Source of the DNA: Polytrichum commune
Lineage: Eukaryota > Streptophyta > Polytrichopsida > Polytrichales > Polytrichaceae
NCBI GenBank assembly: GCA_950295325.1
Contig: OX485808.1
Coordinates: forward strand, 39,767,180 to 39,824,526
Reading direction: 5' to 3'
DNA: 57,347 nt
In this document: piece by piece, positions 11,302 to 22,268 of the stretch
How positions within the stretch are numbered: position 1 is the first letter of the stretch
Layout: every line of letters begins with the position of its first letter
Program-made: the position numbers and the translations under genes
The notes under the pieces: model-generated
The model's database searches: none
Seen by the model: the letters and a program-made list of their open reading frames with translations, nothing else
Told to the model about the DNA's origin: nothing

Positions 11302-11582
11302 GCATACCGCAGGTGGCAGACTTCGTCACAGGAGAAGATCCATCGAGCCTGCCGAGACAGCGCATCGAACTTCTGTGGTCAATGTCGGTAATTGGCGTTT
11401 TCCTGGAATGGTGTAGATCTGGCTGTCGAATCATCAGAACGCACTGCTAGAACGATCACAGACTGCTGTTGCCCTCACGGAGAAGCCATAGCCTGATCTT
11501 CCAAGACATTTTTGAGCTCACAGTTGCAAAGTTGGCTGGAGACGAGGTGTTCGAATCGAGGAGGGTGGTCCTTGAGACAGGT
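11302..11582 (+). pseudogene. Two candidate exons of an unidentified gene left of copy A
   Basis: After an acceptor-like TTTGCCAG, a frame at 11302-11390 encodes GIPQVADFVTGEDPSSLPRQ and a few more residues, then meets a GTAATT donor-like site. A second coding-like stretch, about 11490-11582, reads IFQDIFELTVAKLAGDEVFE and ends at a GTACGT donor. GC content is higher than in the surroundings. Together with coding-like pieces at 12.5-14.9 kb they look like remains of one multi-exon host gene. I do not recognise the protein. Confidence 0.35.
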
Positions 11583-12045
11583 ACGTTGCTTGGGGGAAAC
11601 CTTTCTGTCTTCTGGTATGTTTGAGAGATAGACTTGGAGACGATGGACGTTAGTATATCTTAGTACCAACAGTAGAAGCTATTCGTAAAGTCTTGGCATT
11701 GAACTGCCTTTGAGTTGGCTAAAACGTGAGTTTAAGAGCTGATGCGTAAATTCACCCACATTTTCTTGATGCTTAAATTGCCACAATCAAAGAGTGGTGT
11801 AGAAAATCAGCTTTCGAACTTGTCCTATTAAAATGGGTGCGCCAAGCATGTTTCGATCCGGGATTCGGCAGGGCGGCTTCCGTGGGCATATTTTAATTTA
11901 TATACTAAAGTGCTCTCGAAGTTTTTGGGATGACAAGAGGAAGTCCAAAGATTTCACCCAACTTTCAAACTAACATTGATCAAACTAGTTCTCGATAGAA
12001 AGTTTTCACAAAAAAGATCAACACCACGGTTTCGTCCCTCATTAA

Positions 12046-12472
12046 GGGCGTCCCCAGCAGCCTCGCCATAGGGCATGCCAACGCCAAAAATGGGGCATCC
12101 CGGGTTCTTAGGTGGCGGTACCGGCATAAATTGATCCCCACCAATGTCCGGTCCGGCATAATTTAGAAGCGGCCCGGGTATAGTAAAGGCCTTCCAACGC
12201 CATAAATGGTTCATATGGCGGCCCTCCTCCGGCCCGTCAAGAGATTACTTTAATATCAGATACTCCGATATCCTACTTTATCCCATGTCAGATAATAGGT
12301 GTCGTTGTCTTATTGATTGCTTCCTAATTATACCGGGGGTATGCCTAGGCTTTGGTGGGCTCTGACTCAAGATGAGCGGCCCCGCCCAAGATGGAGGGCT
12401 CCCCAAACACCCTAAACACCATATAATATATTATTTTTGGCGGGTTGCTTACTATCTCTCCTGGGGATGCCC
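12046..12472. mobile_element. Harbinger-like MITE, 427 bp, TSD TAA
   Basis: The left end is GGGCGTCCCCAGCAG and the right end, reverse complemented, is GGGCATCCCCAGGAG. TAA flanks both sides (12043-12045 and 12473-12475). Copy B has the intact empty site at about 47735-47745, where TAAGGGACTT is continuous, so the insertion came after the duplication. The TAA target and GGGC-start ends fit PIF/Harbinger MITEs. No coding sequence. Confidence 0.8.
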
Positions 12473-12529
12473 TAAGGGACTTTACGGATAACTCTAGTGG
12501 TTTAAGCCTTTGGAGACGCTTGTTGTGTG

Positions 12530-14945
12530 GTCTTCCTTCCAGTTTCCGGATGGTGGACCAGAAGCGCTTGCGTCAGAGCTCAGGCCACCGTATAGGTCAA
12601 GAAGCTGGAAGATAGATGCTTGAATCATCGTGCTGCGTGGTCCTCGAGCTAAAGAAAGAGGGGTGCTCAGTGAGAACATGAGTCAAGTTGTGGTATTCTA
12701 GTCCCAACCCTCTATCTATCTTACCGTCACTGATGTTTGGAAAATCTTGTGGCATTTGGTATTCATTCAGTCACTGTCTGTTGTGTTTGAGAAATGGTAT
12801 AATGAAGGGGTAGATCCAGCTTGATGATCTTAAACGGCTTCGGGACTCTTGCTATGTATGCGATGCCTTCTGATTTCGAAGGTAGAATTTGGGGCCTAAT
12901 GACATCTAAGTTCTTAATCTACTTCATACAGGAAGATATTGGAACATCAGCGACGTGTTTAAACTAGCGAAGCGCGGTAGATCATCAATGTGGTGGTTGT
13001 CTGGGCCCTCCACATGCGTCGCTGATGTTTGTGTTCAAGAATTCTATGATGGGATGGTAGATGCTCATTCGGACAATGTTCTATTAAAGTAGGCTGTAAC
13101 TTCATGCTCTCTGTTTGTTGTGGTATTTCATCTAGTTTTGAAAGTGGACTACTGGTAGGAGCTTCGCATCGCTGATCTCATCCTACGACTTCTATACGAT
13201 TTACGCGTGATGTTGCAGCTTCTTTGTGCAGGCCAACACACCTCGGACTGTCAGGTTCGAGTAAGCATCTGAGAGTTTCTAGAGTTGATCCAGCGTCTAC
13301 TTCATTGCCCGGAAGAGACTCGGCCTGTTTGTGTACACATTTTATTTTCTTCTGTTCTAGTTTGCTTGTTGATAATAAGTACACGAGGGAAACACAGTGA
13401 GTGAGATGGATATTTACACGTATTTTTAACAGTATAAAATTTCCAACTCTGAAGAGATTGAACGAGCTTTGAACTTGAAGAATATTCAGTTAAAAGTGAA
13501 TGAGCAAGCTGCTCTATTTGTTTAAAGCGACTCCAATGTGTCCTCACTTAAGATCTTAAATTGTTGTATTATCTGACAAGTCTATTTGATAAAATCCCGT
13601 TGTGCTAATTCCCTAATCTACTTGTTTGGTTCTGCCAGATGCTTGCACACGAAATTGGACAGCTTGGAATTCGGGTTTTGGAGATTTTGTTACCGAAGAG
13701 CATTGTGTTACTGAAGTTTTTTCTGGCATTCATCAATTGCTTGTGTTGCAAGTGTGGTGAGGAAGCCATGAGTGGAGGCAAACGACCAGCATCCATCCCA
13801 GGCTAGCAGTTAGCCGTTGGCAGTCCCACTCTTTAAGTCCAGTCTATTGATCTAAACGTGTCCATTTTCAGGTAAATCGGGGTACATTAAACTTCAGTAT
13901 GATGTGTTTGTGCACTTGTGATTTTTGTTCGCAACATGCACTGTTTTCCTGCTCACATGGATTTTTAAGTTTTGGTATGATCAAGTGTGCTTTTGCTGTA
14001 GTCTGAGTTGTTCATGGCCTGGCTCTTTTACATTTATCCTCCATAACGCTCGGTTGGAAGGCAACTCCAAGTTAGGTCTTCAAACCACGTACTTCATAAT
14101 ACGTCTTTGTAACGAGGGTCAACCCCCATGCTTTTAGGTGTTAAGGATGGTCATTTGGGAGCCACCCATTGAATGGCTTCAAATCTTAAGTGCATGCTGT
14201 TAGTTAGTGTGGAGAATTGAAGAGGCTAGCGGATGAGCACTTAGTCTCTTCCAAGTAGTTTCCCCAGTACCCCGCATGTCAGGTTCCAGGACATCGTACT
14301 TTGATGCATTTGATGTTGAAGAGGTTCGTTTCTGAGGATCTTGCTCGAAAATCATGCGAGTTGCTTCAGAGGATAAGTAGGCTAGGAAATGGCAGGATAA
14401 TTTGATGGAAACAAATATCGTCCAGACAAATTTGAATCATTCACGAACTAGTACCAATAATAATAGTATGATGTAGAATATTCTACGCTCTAGACATCTT
14501 TTAGGTGAATGAAAGCTTCAGAAGTAGTCGGATGGTTAGAAGGAAAGTGTGTGGGGTTATTTTTCCTTTCATCAATGAGCTTCAGAGATAAGTGTGCAGT
14601 GACCGGGATTGCGTTTAGAATTGAAATGAGCGACGGTTCTTCATTCTGCGATGGTTGCTTGTGCTTTATGAAACGTGTGGTTTCTATGGTCAGAATTAGT
14701 TTCTTATGCAATCAGGTGAGGTGTACTCTATGAACTGCGTGCAATGAAAGTGAAGAAAGATCTGACTAGAAGTGAAATAACATCCTGCGCTTTTCTGAAT
14801 CACCATTTCCCAGAATGTATTTCAGGTTCTGGTCGTACATTTCAGTGCATTGTGTTTGGCTGGTTAATTATGCAACGGTTGTATTGTGTGCAGTTTCCCC
14901 ACCACATTGCAATTCATCTTTGTAAACTGAAGCCGCAGCTTTGAG
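12530..14945 (+). pseudogene. Decayed upstream exons in copy A, unidentified host gene
   Basis: Several short coding-like islands occur on the plus strand. One at about 12540-12620 follows a CTTCCAG acceptor and reads FPDGGPEALASELRPPYRSR before a TGA. Another begins at about 13640 (MLAHEIGQLGIRVLEIL), and one at about 14578-14710 reads SFRDKCAVTGIAFRIEM, then SDGSSFCDGCLCFM. The last island has the cysteine spacing and the beta-strand/DGSS pattern seen in some OB-fold proteins of telomere and replication complexes; a CTC1-like origin is a guess. Frames are broken, and the same islands recur in copy B, so they predate the duplication. Confidence 0.35.
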
Positions 14946-15262
14946 AAATTAGAATTGTCGTGATTTGACAGCATGTGTGGAGCGTGCAATATTTTTACTC
15001 ATGGGTGCAGTCACCGTAGTTAGACCGCGACGTCCATTCCTTTCGGCCAGGACAATGTGTGGATGCTTCAATGCGTCACGATTATAAGGGTAATTAGCAA
15101 ATGCGGAGGAAATAGGTTGGGCGTGGGTTTCTGTCTTGTTCGGACCTTGTACACAGTTTGTCACAAGGAAATTGGAACAATGGAGCAGAAGTGCATGATT
15201 GCTTGAAAGTTGGGGATAATTCAAACCTTGTACCAGCAGGATCAACAACTATTGGAGTAAAT

Positions 15263-16678
15263 ATGAAGGACACCTCGAATAATGAGAAGATGGATATCTC
15301 CAAGGAAGAGCATTCAGAAATTTCACGTCAGGCGGAAGAGAAAATGGATACCGCCCAGGAAGATGATGGAGTCGGGGACAGCTCTAAGGAAGAGAAAGAA
15401 ATGGAGATCTCAGACGAAGACTTCAGAAAATTTGCAACAAAATTAGAGATGGATATGTCTAAGTTGAAGGGGTGGTTTGTGGAGAGGCGAAAGTATAAGG
15501 CGGAAGAGTTTAAGGGGTTCTTCAAATCGAACGATGAGCATCCACTCCATGTCGCTGTGGAGGAAGGGGCGGTGGATATGGTGGACATGCTTATAAATGA
15601 AGCTAAGGTGGATGTGAATATCCAGGTGGGTGGGGATGGGTGGACAGCACTTCACTTTGCGGCCATCGGGGACCATGGAGAGATGGTCTACAGGCTGGTC
15701 ATGACGTATGGTGCGGATCCTAATGTGCACCATAAATTGACACCGCTTCATGTGGCTTCATGTGGGGGTCGTGCAGGTGCCTTGAAGGGATTCTTGAGGG
15801 CAGAATGTGAGTCACGCCACCCACTCAATGTGCATGCCACCAACTCACTAGAATTCCCAAGCACAAAATCACACAAAATAGATGTGAATGCCACGACCAG
15901 AATCGGATGGACGGCACTCCACTTAGCTGTGTTAGGAGGACAGGTAGAGGAGGTTGTACAAACACTACTCAAATTTCCTGACATCAAGTTGACAATTGAA
16001 GATATAGACGGAAGAACTGCGCTTGACGTGGCATCCGAACGTAAAAATTGAAGGGTTTTCGACCTCCTCCAGTTAAAAATCACCCCTGAAGTTACGGATT
16101 ACAATGAGCCTTATTACAGAGACCGGCAAGCGAGCGTGGACGCAGCCAACGCCATCTTGGTGGGTGCTGCGTTGATTGCGAGTGTGACGTTTGCTGCATG
16201 GTTGCAGCCGCCGTTGGGCTACTCCACATACTACAACGAACAATTCTTGAATAGTTTGCCGGCGTCTCCTACTTCCAACCCTCAATATGCCTCCTTCGAC
16301 CACCATCCTGCGCTGAACTGGTTTTGGGCTTTCAATAGTTTATCTTTTTTTATGGCCATTGCCACCGTTATGTCAGGGGCCCAAAGTGTTTTACCATCTC
16401 ATAGGGTGACCGTGAAGCAAGAGGTGGCGAAACTACAACGTAACCTTATCATAACCTCTACATTGTTGGCATTGTCTATGGTTTTTGTGTTGTTGGCTTT
16501 TGCGATTGCAGGGGTAATAGTCGTAGCACCTGTCTTTAAGTTGAGAGCTTATATGTACTTCACAATCTTGATTTGTGGAGGTGTGAGTGTAGTGTTTTTA
16601 TGTAGATTAGTGTGGACGATATTTTGGACGGCTCTGAAAATGCCAGGACGCCGTAAACCTACATATTATGTTAATTAG
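15263..16678 (+). pseudogene. Ankyrin-repeat protein with PGG-type membrane tail, copy A, nonsense-mutated
   Basis: ATG at 15263 opens a frame with an acidic N-terminal region (MDISKEEHSE and similar blocks), then about four ankyrin-like repeats (HPLHVAVEEGAVDMVDMLIN, DGWTALHFAAIGDHGEMVYR, LTPLHVASCGG, IGWTALHLAVLGG). A TGA at 16049-16051 replaces the TGG seen in copy B at the matching place. The frame then continues through the C-terminal membrane domain with four hydrophobic segments, starting AILVGAALIASVTFAAWLQP, and ends at 16678. The last 20 residues differ from copy B because a deletion fused the gene to downstream repeat DNA. PGG-type ankyrin proteins are plasma-membrane proteins of the ACD6-like group, often tied to defence; that role is not shown here. 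Confidence 0.75.
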
Positions 16679-16679
16679 G

Positions 16680-17335
16680 CTTAATCCAAATTAAGCCCTA
16701 TTAAATCAAAAAGTATGTCGACTAAGTTAATTAGAATTAGAATTAGCGTAGTCAAGAAAATATAATTATTGGAATTAATCGTAATTTACCGGAATTAATT
16801 CCAGTAATTATATTTTATAATTAATTATACTTGATTACAATTTAATCACGCTAATTAGTTTGAATGCGTATGAATACTTCTGGAGGTAGAAGGCATTATC
16901 TGAAATATGAAAAATATACATACTAAATCAACACACTAATTTAAGTTTCAATTTAGAATGACAAAGACAATTTCAAATTATAAGTCACGAAAAGTAACCT
17001 TAATTTTAATGAGGGTTTTGTAATGTTTTTGACTCCCAAATTAATTACATGCTTTATCGACAATTTCACTTATTTATTTAATGGAAGTGAGCACATGTAT
17101 TGGATTTTTTTGACATTGAAGGTGAAATGCATTCAATATGGGATTTGTGAAGTACCCTTCAAGAATGCAAGGACAATGGTTTTTTTGCAGTCAGGCAGGG
17201 CGGGCAACAGTTTTTGATTGGGTTTAGAAATTGGAAAAAGAATTATGCGGGGTTGCCCCAACTCGGATCTTACACCCCCTAAAAGTTGTCTGTGTGGTGG
17301 TTGGCCGGGGGGGGGGGATATAACGTCCTCTGTTT
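16680..17335. mobile_element. Truncated foldback element, right part, copy A
   Basis: This matches the right half of the complete element in copy B (about 53225-53866), including CATACTAAATCAACACACTA, GGGTTGCCCC and a terminal G tract, and ends at about 17320-17335. The left arm is missing because of the deletion that removed about 1.2 kb after the PGG gene. No coding sequence. Confidence 0.6.
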
Positions 17336-17474
17336 CTTCCTATTTTTTTATTTTTTTTCCTATAAAGGTTAGATAGTGGAGGCCCATGTCAGATGCTAAA
17401 GATAGAATGTTTAGCTCAATAATGCTATGCATATTTATTAATTATAAATTTCACAATCCTTTTGTATATTTTGC

Positions 17475-18092
17475 CTAGTGGGCGTGGGTCATTGAGTGTC
17501 TGTATGAGTTGTTCGTTAAGTGTAGTATCACATTTTTGGAGTAGGGAGAATACTTCGATGTCGAATAGCTCGCGGGATAGCTGGATAAGGATGTTAAGGG
17601 AGTTTTGGGGATGTTACTTGTTGATTTTATGAGTTTGATGAGGAGTTTATCTAATTTTATGGTGTTTCGGACAGAGAAGGGGGCGGCATAAAATGCGTAC
17701 TCAATGCCTGGGGGGATGACTGTGTTGAGGATTTTTATCTTGTATTGTAACAATGCGGGTGATAAAATAGGACATTGTTTTGTTTTTGCGATTTTTGTGA
17801 TAGTGATTTCTTTCTATATGGCCCATTTGAGGGAGGGGACTAGCTGGATTCCTAGGTATGAGCATGGTATATTTTGGGAGAGAATGGGGAGGTGTTGTTT
17901 ATAGTTGATGTTTTGAGCTTTTAGGTATGTGGTGAATGCAAGAGGTTGTAGTTTTGATTTGTTAGGGCACCATGTGATTGCACATTTGTTTATACCTAGG
18001 GCCATGTGTGCCCGATCTAAGTATTGTCGTAGTTTTTTTGAGTTAGGGTTGTATGTGCTCTTTATTGTCTTCATCTTTACATATTGTTGCAA
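17475..18092 (-). pseudogene. LINE reverse-transcriptase fragment, copy A
   Basis: Two overlapping minus-strand frames together encode the thumb-side part of a non-LTR retrotransposon reverse transcriptase: INKCAITWCPNKSKLQPLAF, HLPILSQN, YLGIQLVPSLKW, then LLQYKIKILNTVIPPGIEYA and APFSVRNTIKLDKLL. The YLG-x-x-L then W and the Ile-rich VI-P-x-x-xYA block are typical of LINE proteins after the catalytic YADD. A frameshift lies between about 17753 and 17814. The catalytic core is absent. The homologous piece sits in copy B, so the insertion predates the duplication. Confidence 0.7.
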
Positions 18093-18255
18093 ATGTCTTT
18101 AAATTGGATTCAACAACTTTAATTGGAGACTATGATGCAGATTTGCTACAAATATCACAATCTTTGTATAAAGTTTGATTTACACTAGAACTTGAAGGCC
18201 CTCGGCCCATGATACACAAAACATGTGTTTGGTTGAGAAGTTGTAGACAATCCAA

Positions 18256-18503
18256 GATCACTATATTCGGTAATTTGAGACCTTTTCATGATTTTGAGAC
18301 TACTCGAGGACATGGTTTTCAATAAGAACAAGGAAAACACAAATATATATATTCAATATGACTTAATAAACCGATTTGTGTGGGCGGCACTAACCAATTG
18401 GGCACAAATACATGTCATCACAGTAAGAGATTGGACCAGATATTAAACCATTTCCATTTATTTTGAGACTTTCCAAAGTCTCCGATTAACAAATATAGTG
18501 ATC
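18256..18503. mobile_element. Small MITE, 248 bp, present in copy A only
   Basis: The ends are GATCACTATATTCGGTAAT and the inverse of GATTAACAAATATAGTGATC. Copies B (about 54812) and 0 (about 9832) lack it and read straight through CAATCCAAG. The flanking direct repeat is only AA or slightly longer, so I leave the superfamily open. No coding sequence. Confidence 0.65.
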
Positions 18504-19813
18504 AAGCTAGGTTTATACTACACCTTGAGGATTTGAGCGACCAAGGAAATTTGAATGGATGAGAAAATAACATTTTGTGCTACATGACACCAAGTACATG
18601 GATATATATTGGATATATGGGTCCAATACAAAATTATGAGAACACAATAACTAAATCAATTAAATTGCCATTGGCTCCTACCTATATTATATCACCTTGG
18701 TGAGGGGGCCTTCACTCGAGACCACAAGAATCCCGTCAAAAACACCCAAAGAAGGAGCATGGCTTCATGACCGAGCCACTTTATCCTTGGCGGGTGGATT
18801 GTTTAAACCATGTACGAACTAAAGGTAGTGTAAGAAGGGGTATTGTTTGAGGCATTAGCATATATTTAAGTATTATTTTTTTCTTGTGTGTATGTTAAAA
18901 AATGTTATTATGAATCTGAAGTATAGGTAGATCTGCAAAAGGGGGCCCTAAGTTTTAGAGGAAAAGTTGATAATGGATGTGTTAGTTTCATCCACCTCTC
19001 GTTCTTATCCATTATTGTATGTTAATAGTCCTCGATGACTACCTTATCCATTCTTGTCAGGTTTTGTATTTGGGCTCTAGGTTTTCTTCACTAGAAATTT
19101 TGCTCTCTAGATCATGGCTAAATTATTGGGCTCTTGGCTTTGTTTGTTTGATGCAATTTTTAAGTAACATGCTATGAATGAAAAAATGATCAATCATGTC
19201 TTTTTCATTAGAAAGTGAGAGTGGATTTTATAGATAATAAGACTTAACTTATTTTCGTAGTTTATCTTTTGTATATGTAGTGGAGGTATTCATCAATTTA
19301 AATTGAAAAGCTTAGTATAAATACATGAGTCTATTTTCTAGCATACAATTAGTGCGTATCCATTCGTTTCCAATGAAGAGCCCACCCCGTGGGATTTGAT
19401 CAAATATTGAGGTGGTCGAAATGCCTCTTAACTTAAAAGTTAGTCAATATGTGGAGTATGTTGTCCCCCTTGTTTCCAATGCATATTTGTAACCTTTACG
19501 GAGTTTTTATGGTTCAAATTTGTGTGTTTTTAAAAGCTTTATCTCAATTTATTGTATATACGTCATGTTGTAACCTCAATAATGACTATGTCATATACTT
19601 ATTGGTTGCTTTCATGTATGAATGAATGCATGGAGTAGGGATATTTTGCACACGTGACCGACGCCCGAAAGAAAAAAAATCTTTAGGGTTTCTCATGGTC
19701 AAGGTTAGCCATCGGAAGTCACAACCAAGAGAAATGCACATCATTCTTTCAAATAAATTTGGTCCTCGCACATAGTGTGAAGCCGACTTAGACAAAGATG
19801 TAATGGTTTTCAT

Positions 19814-22072
19814 AAAAGAATCTCATGTAATTGATGTAGAATATATATATAATAGAAATAAAGTTAGTAAGAATAATTGAATAAAAAATAGACTTTCTCC
19901 TGTCGTAAACCTTCATTTCTATTGAGACAAATATGTGGTTTGTCTCGCCACAAAAATCAGGTGACCACCAAACATTATCCGTTTATGAACAAGTAGGATT
20001 CCATGTCAGTTCTTTGTCGAATCTTTTGACATGGTCGGTCTATTATTCGTGAGCTTGTGTGAAGAGAAGTGAATGATTCCACAAAGCCTTGCCTCTTCAT
20101 GCAGACACAAGGCAAACATCTCTGGACCGGGCCCGGGGTCACCAAAGCGATTACAACAAACACTAAAAATAAGTGAGTGAAATTTGTGCAGCTAGGCAGA
20201 GTGCGATGAGTCGCCCCTTACTGATACCAAATTTTAGCGACAAATTCGTGTGAGAGCCTATAAGCTTAAAGTTGCTACAAGCTTAATGACAATATAGACA
20301 TGCACCCGACTCATTGAATTTTGAAAAGCCCCTGCCCAGGAATTCCTATGACAACGAGCAATAAATAATTGTTCCGAAGCTCATCCACTGTTACTTTTGT
20401 ATGTATATTTGTAAGGTGTGTGAGTGTTATGTGGTTCCTTTCTCATGTTCTCCAACTCCTACCAATCAGATTTACACAACAAACTCGCATTGTATTAGCA
20501 AATCAACAATGAAACATCTGCAAAAATTGGACCTCCTATGATTTGGTTATGGTTATCATAAGTATATGTTTGTTGATTTCTTAGCTGGATATATAGGTCC
20601 TCCCGATTGTGTTCACTATTGAGTGAGAGTATGTAGTAAGTTTTTGCTATGGCTTAAAATAACAAAACCCAGGGAACAAAGTCTCCAGGAAGACTGAGAT
20701 AGTGTCTATAAGGGTTAATGTCACATTGGATTAAGGTTCTTAATAACATCTTAAGGTAATTCTCATTCTTTACTCTCTTCAATGTTACTTATCCCATTCT
20801 TTCTCTTCCTTATTGGTTCATGTGTAATGGTTCCGTAGTGAGTGTTGTCTGTCCTATCTTCAAGGTAGGTGCTATCACTCTAAGGCTCGGACCTAATTCA
20901 GTCGTGAAGCTCAATAGCTTGGCAAATTGTCAAGTAACTCATAGGCAGGACAACATGTCCGGGGCAACGTCTTTTTGAGTAACCATCTTCGTCTTTATTT
21001 GTGATGAATTATGCTTTGCATGTAATTCAAATTAATTCCAATTATACTTACTTCCATCCATCGGTAATTCCTCAAAAGACTGTAACCATCACCGCCATCT
21101 TCCGATAGACCTGGTGATACATCTCAAAGAATATCCATTCCGTCAATACATTAGATATGTATAAATTTATCAGGCTATAACCTTTGATTAATAAGTTTCT
21201 ATCATTCACAATATTTGCAAGCCATTAATCTTATCTCACAGGGTAAGGTCTGCTTCTTCTCTCATTGTGACTCCATAGTCATGGCTTACGTCATCCCTTA
21301 ATCTCTCTCTCTTTAGTGGCTGGCGATAGTCATTATTTTGTTTACCAGGCGATATCCCCTCTCAGGGTAATTTCCTCTGCCTCTCTCTCTCTTTGGTAAT
21401 GCCTATAGCCCTCAAACTACTTTGCTCTGGCTATGGCCCATCAATTGCTCTCGGCGATAGCCCTGTCCATCTCAGGCTTCTCTTAGACTTCACCTTCTCT
21501 GCTTATCGCCACAGAGTTCGCTCTAGGCCAATTGCCCGTTCATCTCCCCCAAGGGAGTTACTTCCATCTTGACCCTTCAGCGGTCATGCCTTTACACCAA
21601 CGGCTTCAGATTATGGCCTTACTGCCGTCTGTTCATCTTCACTCCCCTCTCACAGGGTAAGTGATTATCTTGCAGCTTATCGCCTGCTCGAACTTCGTCC
21701 ACTTCATATTAGACTTAACACTCTCACACACTCATACTTCACTCCATGGCCACTTGCCAAGACTATGACATTCTTCACCAAATTGACTACTTGCTGATAT
21801 GCCCGCTCTCGGACCTTACAGCCTATTGCCCTTCCGGCATACAACTACGTCTTTACCTCAGAAAGACTATTGCCTCAACAGGCTTTGCCTTCTCTGAGTA
21901 TCTTGTTCAATCACACTTCTTGCTCTCGGCCTATCGCCAGATTCTTCACAATGTACACTTGCCTTCAAACTTTCCTGGCTCAGGACCACTCGCCCTGCCA
22001 CTATAGACCATTGTTATCTCCTCACTACTTACAGCCAAAAGATACACAACACAGAACCACATCATGCAATCG
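19814..22072. other. End of copy A and unassigned CT-rich spacer
   Basis: To about 20165 this is the 3' end of the duplicated segment. From about 21230 to 22020 the plus strand is CT-rich and repeats short words such as TATCGCC, GGCGATAG and CTCTCAGGGTAA in loose, irregular array. A frame at 21746-22006 is a by-product of this composition. I see no gene. Confidence 0.4.
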
Positions 22073-22078
22073 GGGAGT

Positions 22079-22131
22079 GCTATCTTATGAGCGGTGAGCA
22101 ATGAGCGGTGAGCGATGAGCGGTAACTTATG
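22079..22131 (+). repeat. Left terminal inverted repeat
   Basis: It begins GCTATCTTATGAGCGGTGAG and continues as degenerate GAGC(G/A)(G/A)TGA units through GGTAAC to about 22131. The reverse complement of 33800-33854 matches with only a few substitutions. A further GGGGAGT just outside resembles the GGGAA outside the right copy. Confidence 0.75.
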
Positions 22132-22268
22132 AGCAGTGAGGAAGATGAAAATTTTGGTAATAGGGCCACCAATATCCTATAACCGTGGAATTGTGGCCTT
22201 AAAAATGATGATTTTAGGGTTTAGTAATAAGAGGGTTGAGAAGGATAAACAACATGAAGTCCAAAAAT

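Larger units (their letters stand above)
11925..20165. repeat. Segmental duplication copy A
   Basis: From GATGACAAGAGGAAGTCCAA onward this segment matches the window from about 47622 to its right edge in the same orientation, with long blocks that look about 90 percent identical. Each copy holds the decayed upstream exons, one ankyrin/PGG gene, a foldback element (only its right part in A), a LINE remnant on the minus strand and the same 3' flank. The copies differ by insertions (12046-12472 and 18256-18503 in A; about 1 kb at 55750 in B) and by a deletion of about 1.2 kb in A just after the PGG gene. Confidence 0.8.

Noticed and set aside
17704-17904. Plus-strand frames over the LINE remnants (also 54487-54735)
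   Set aside because: They are the complement of the minus-strand reverse-transcriptase fragment and have no protein features of their own.
21746-22097. Small genes in the CT-rich stretch left of the transposon
   Set aside because: Two overlapping frames result from low-complexity CT-rich sequence; no conserved motif, splice signal or duplicate copy.
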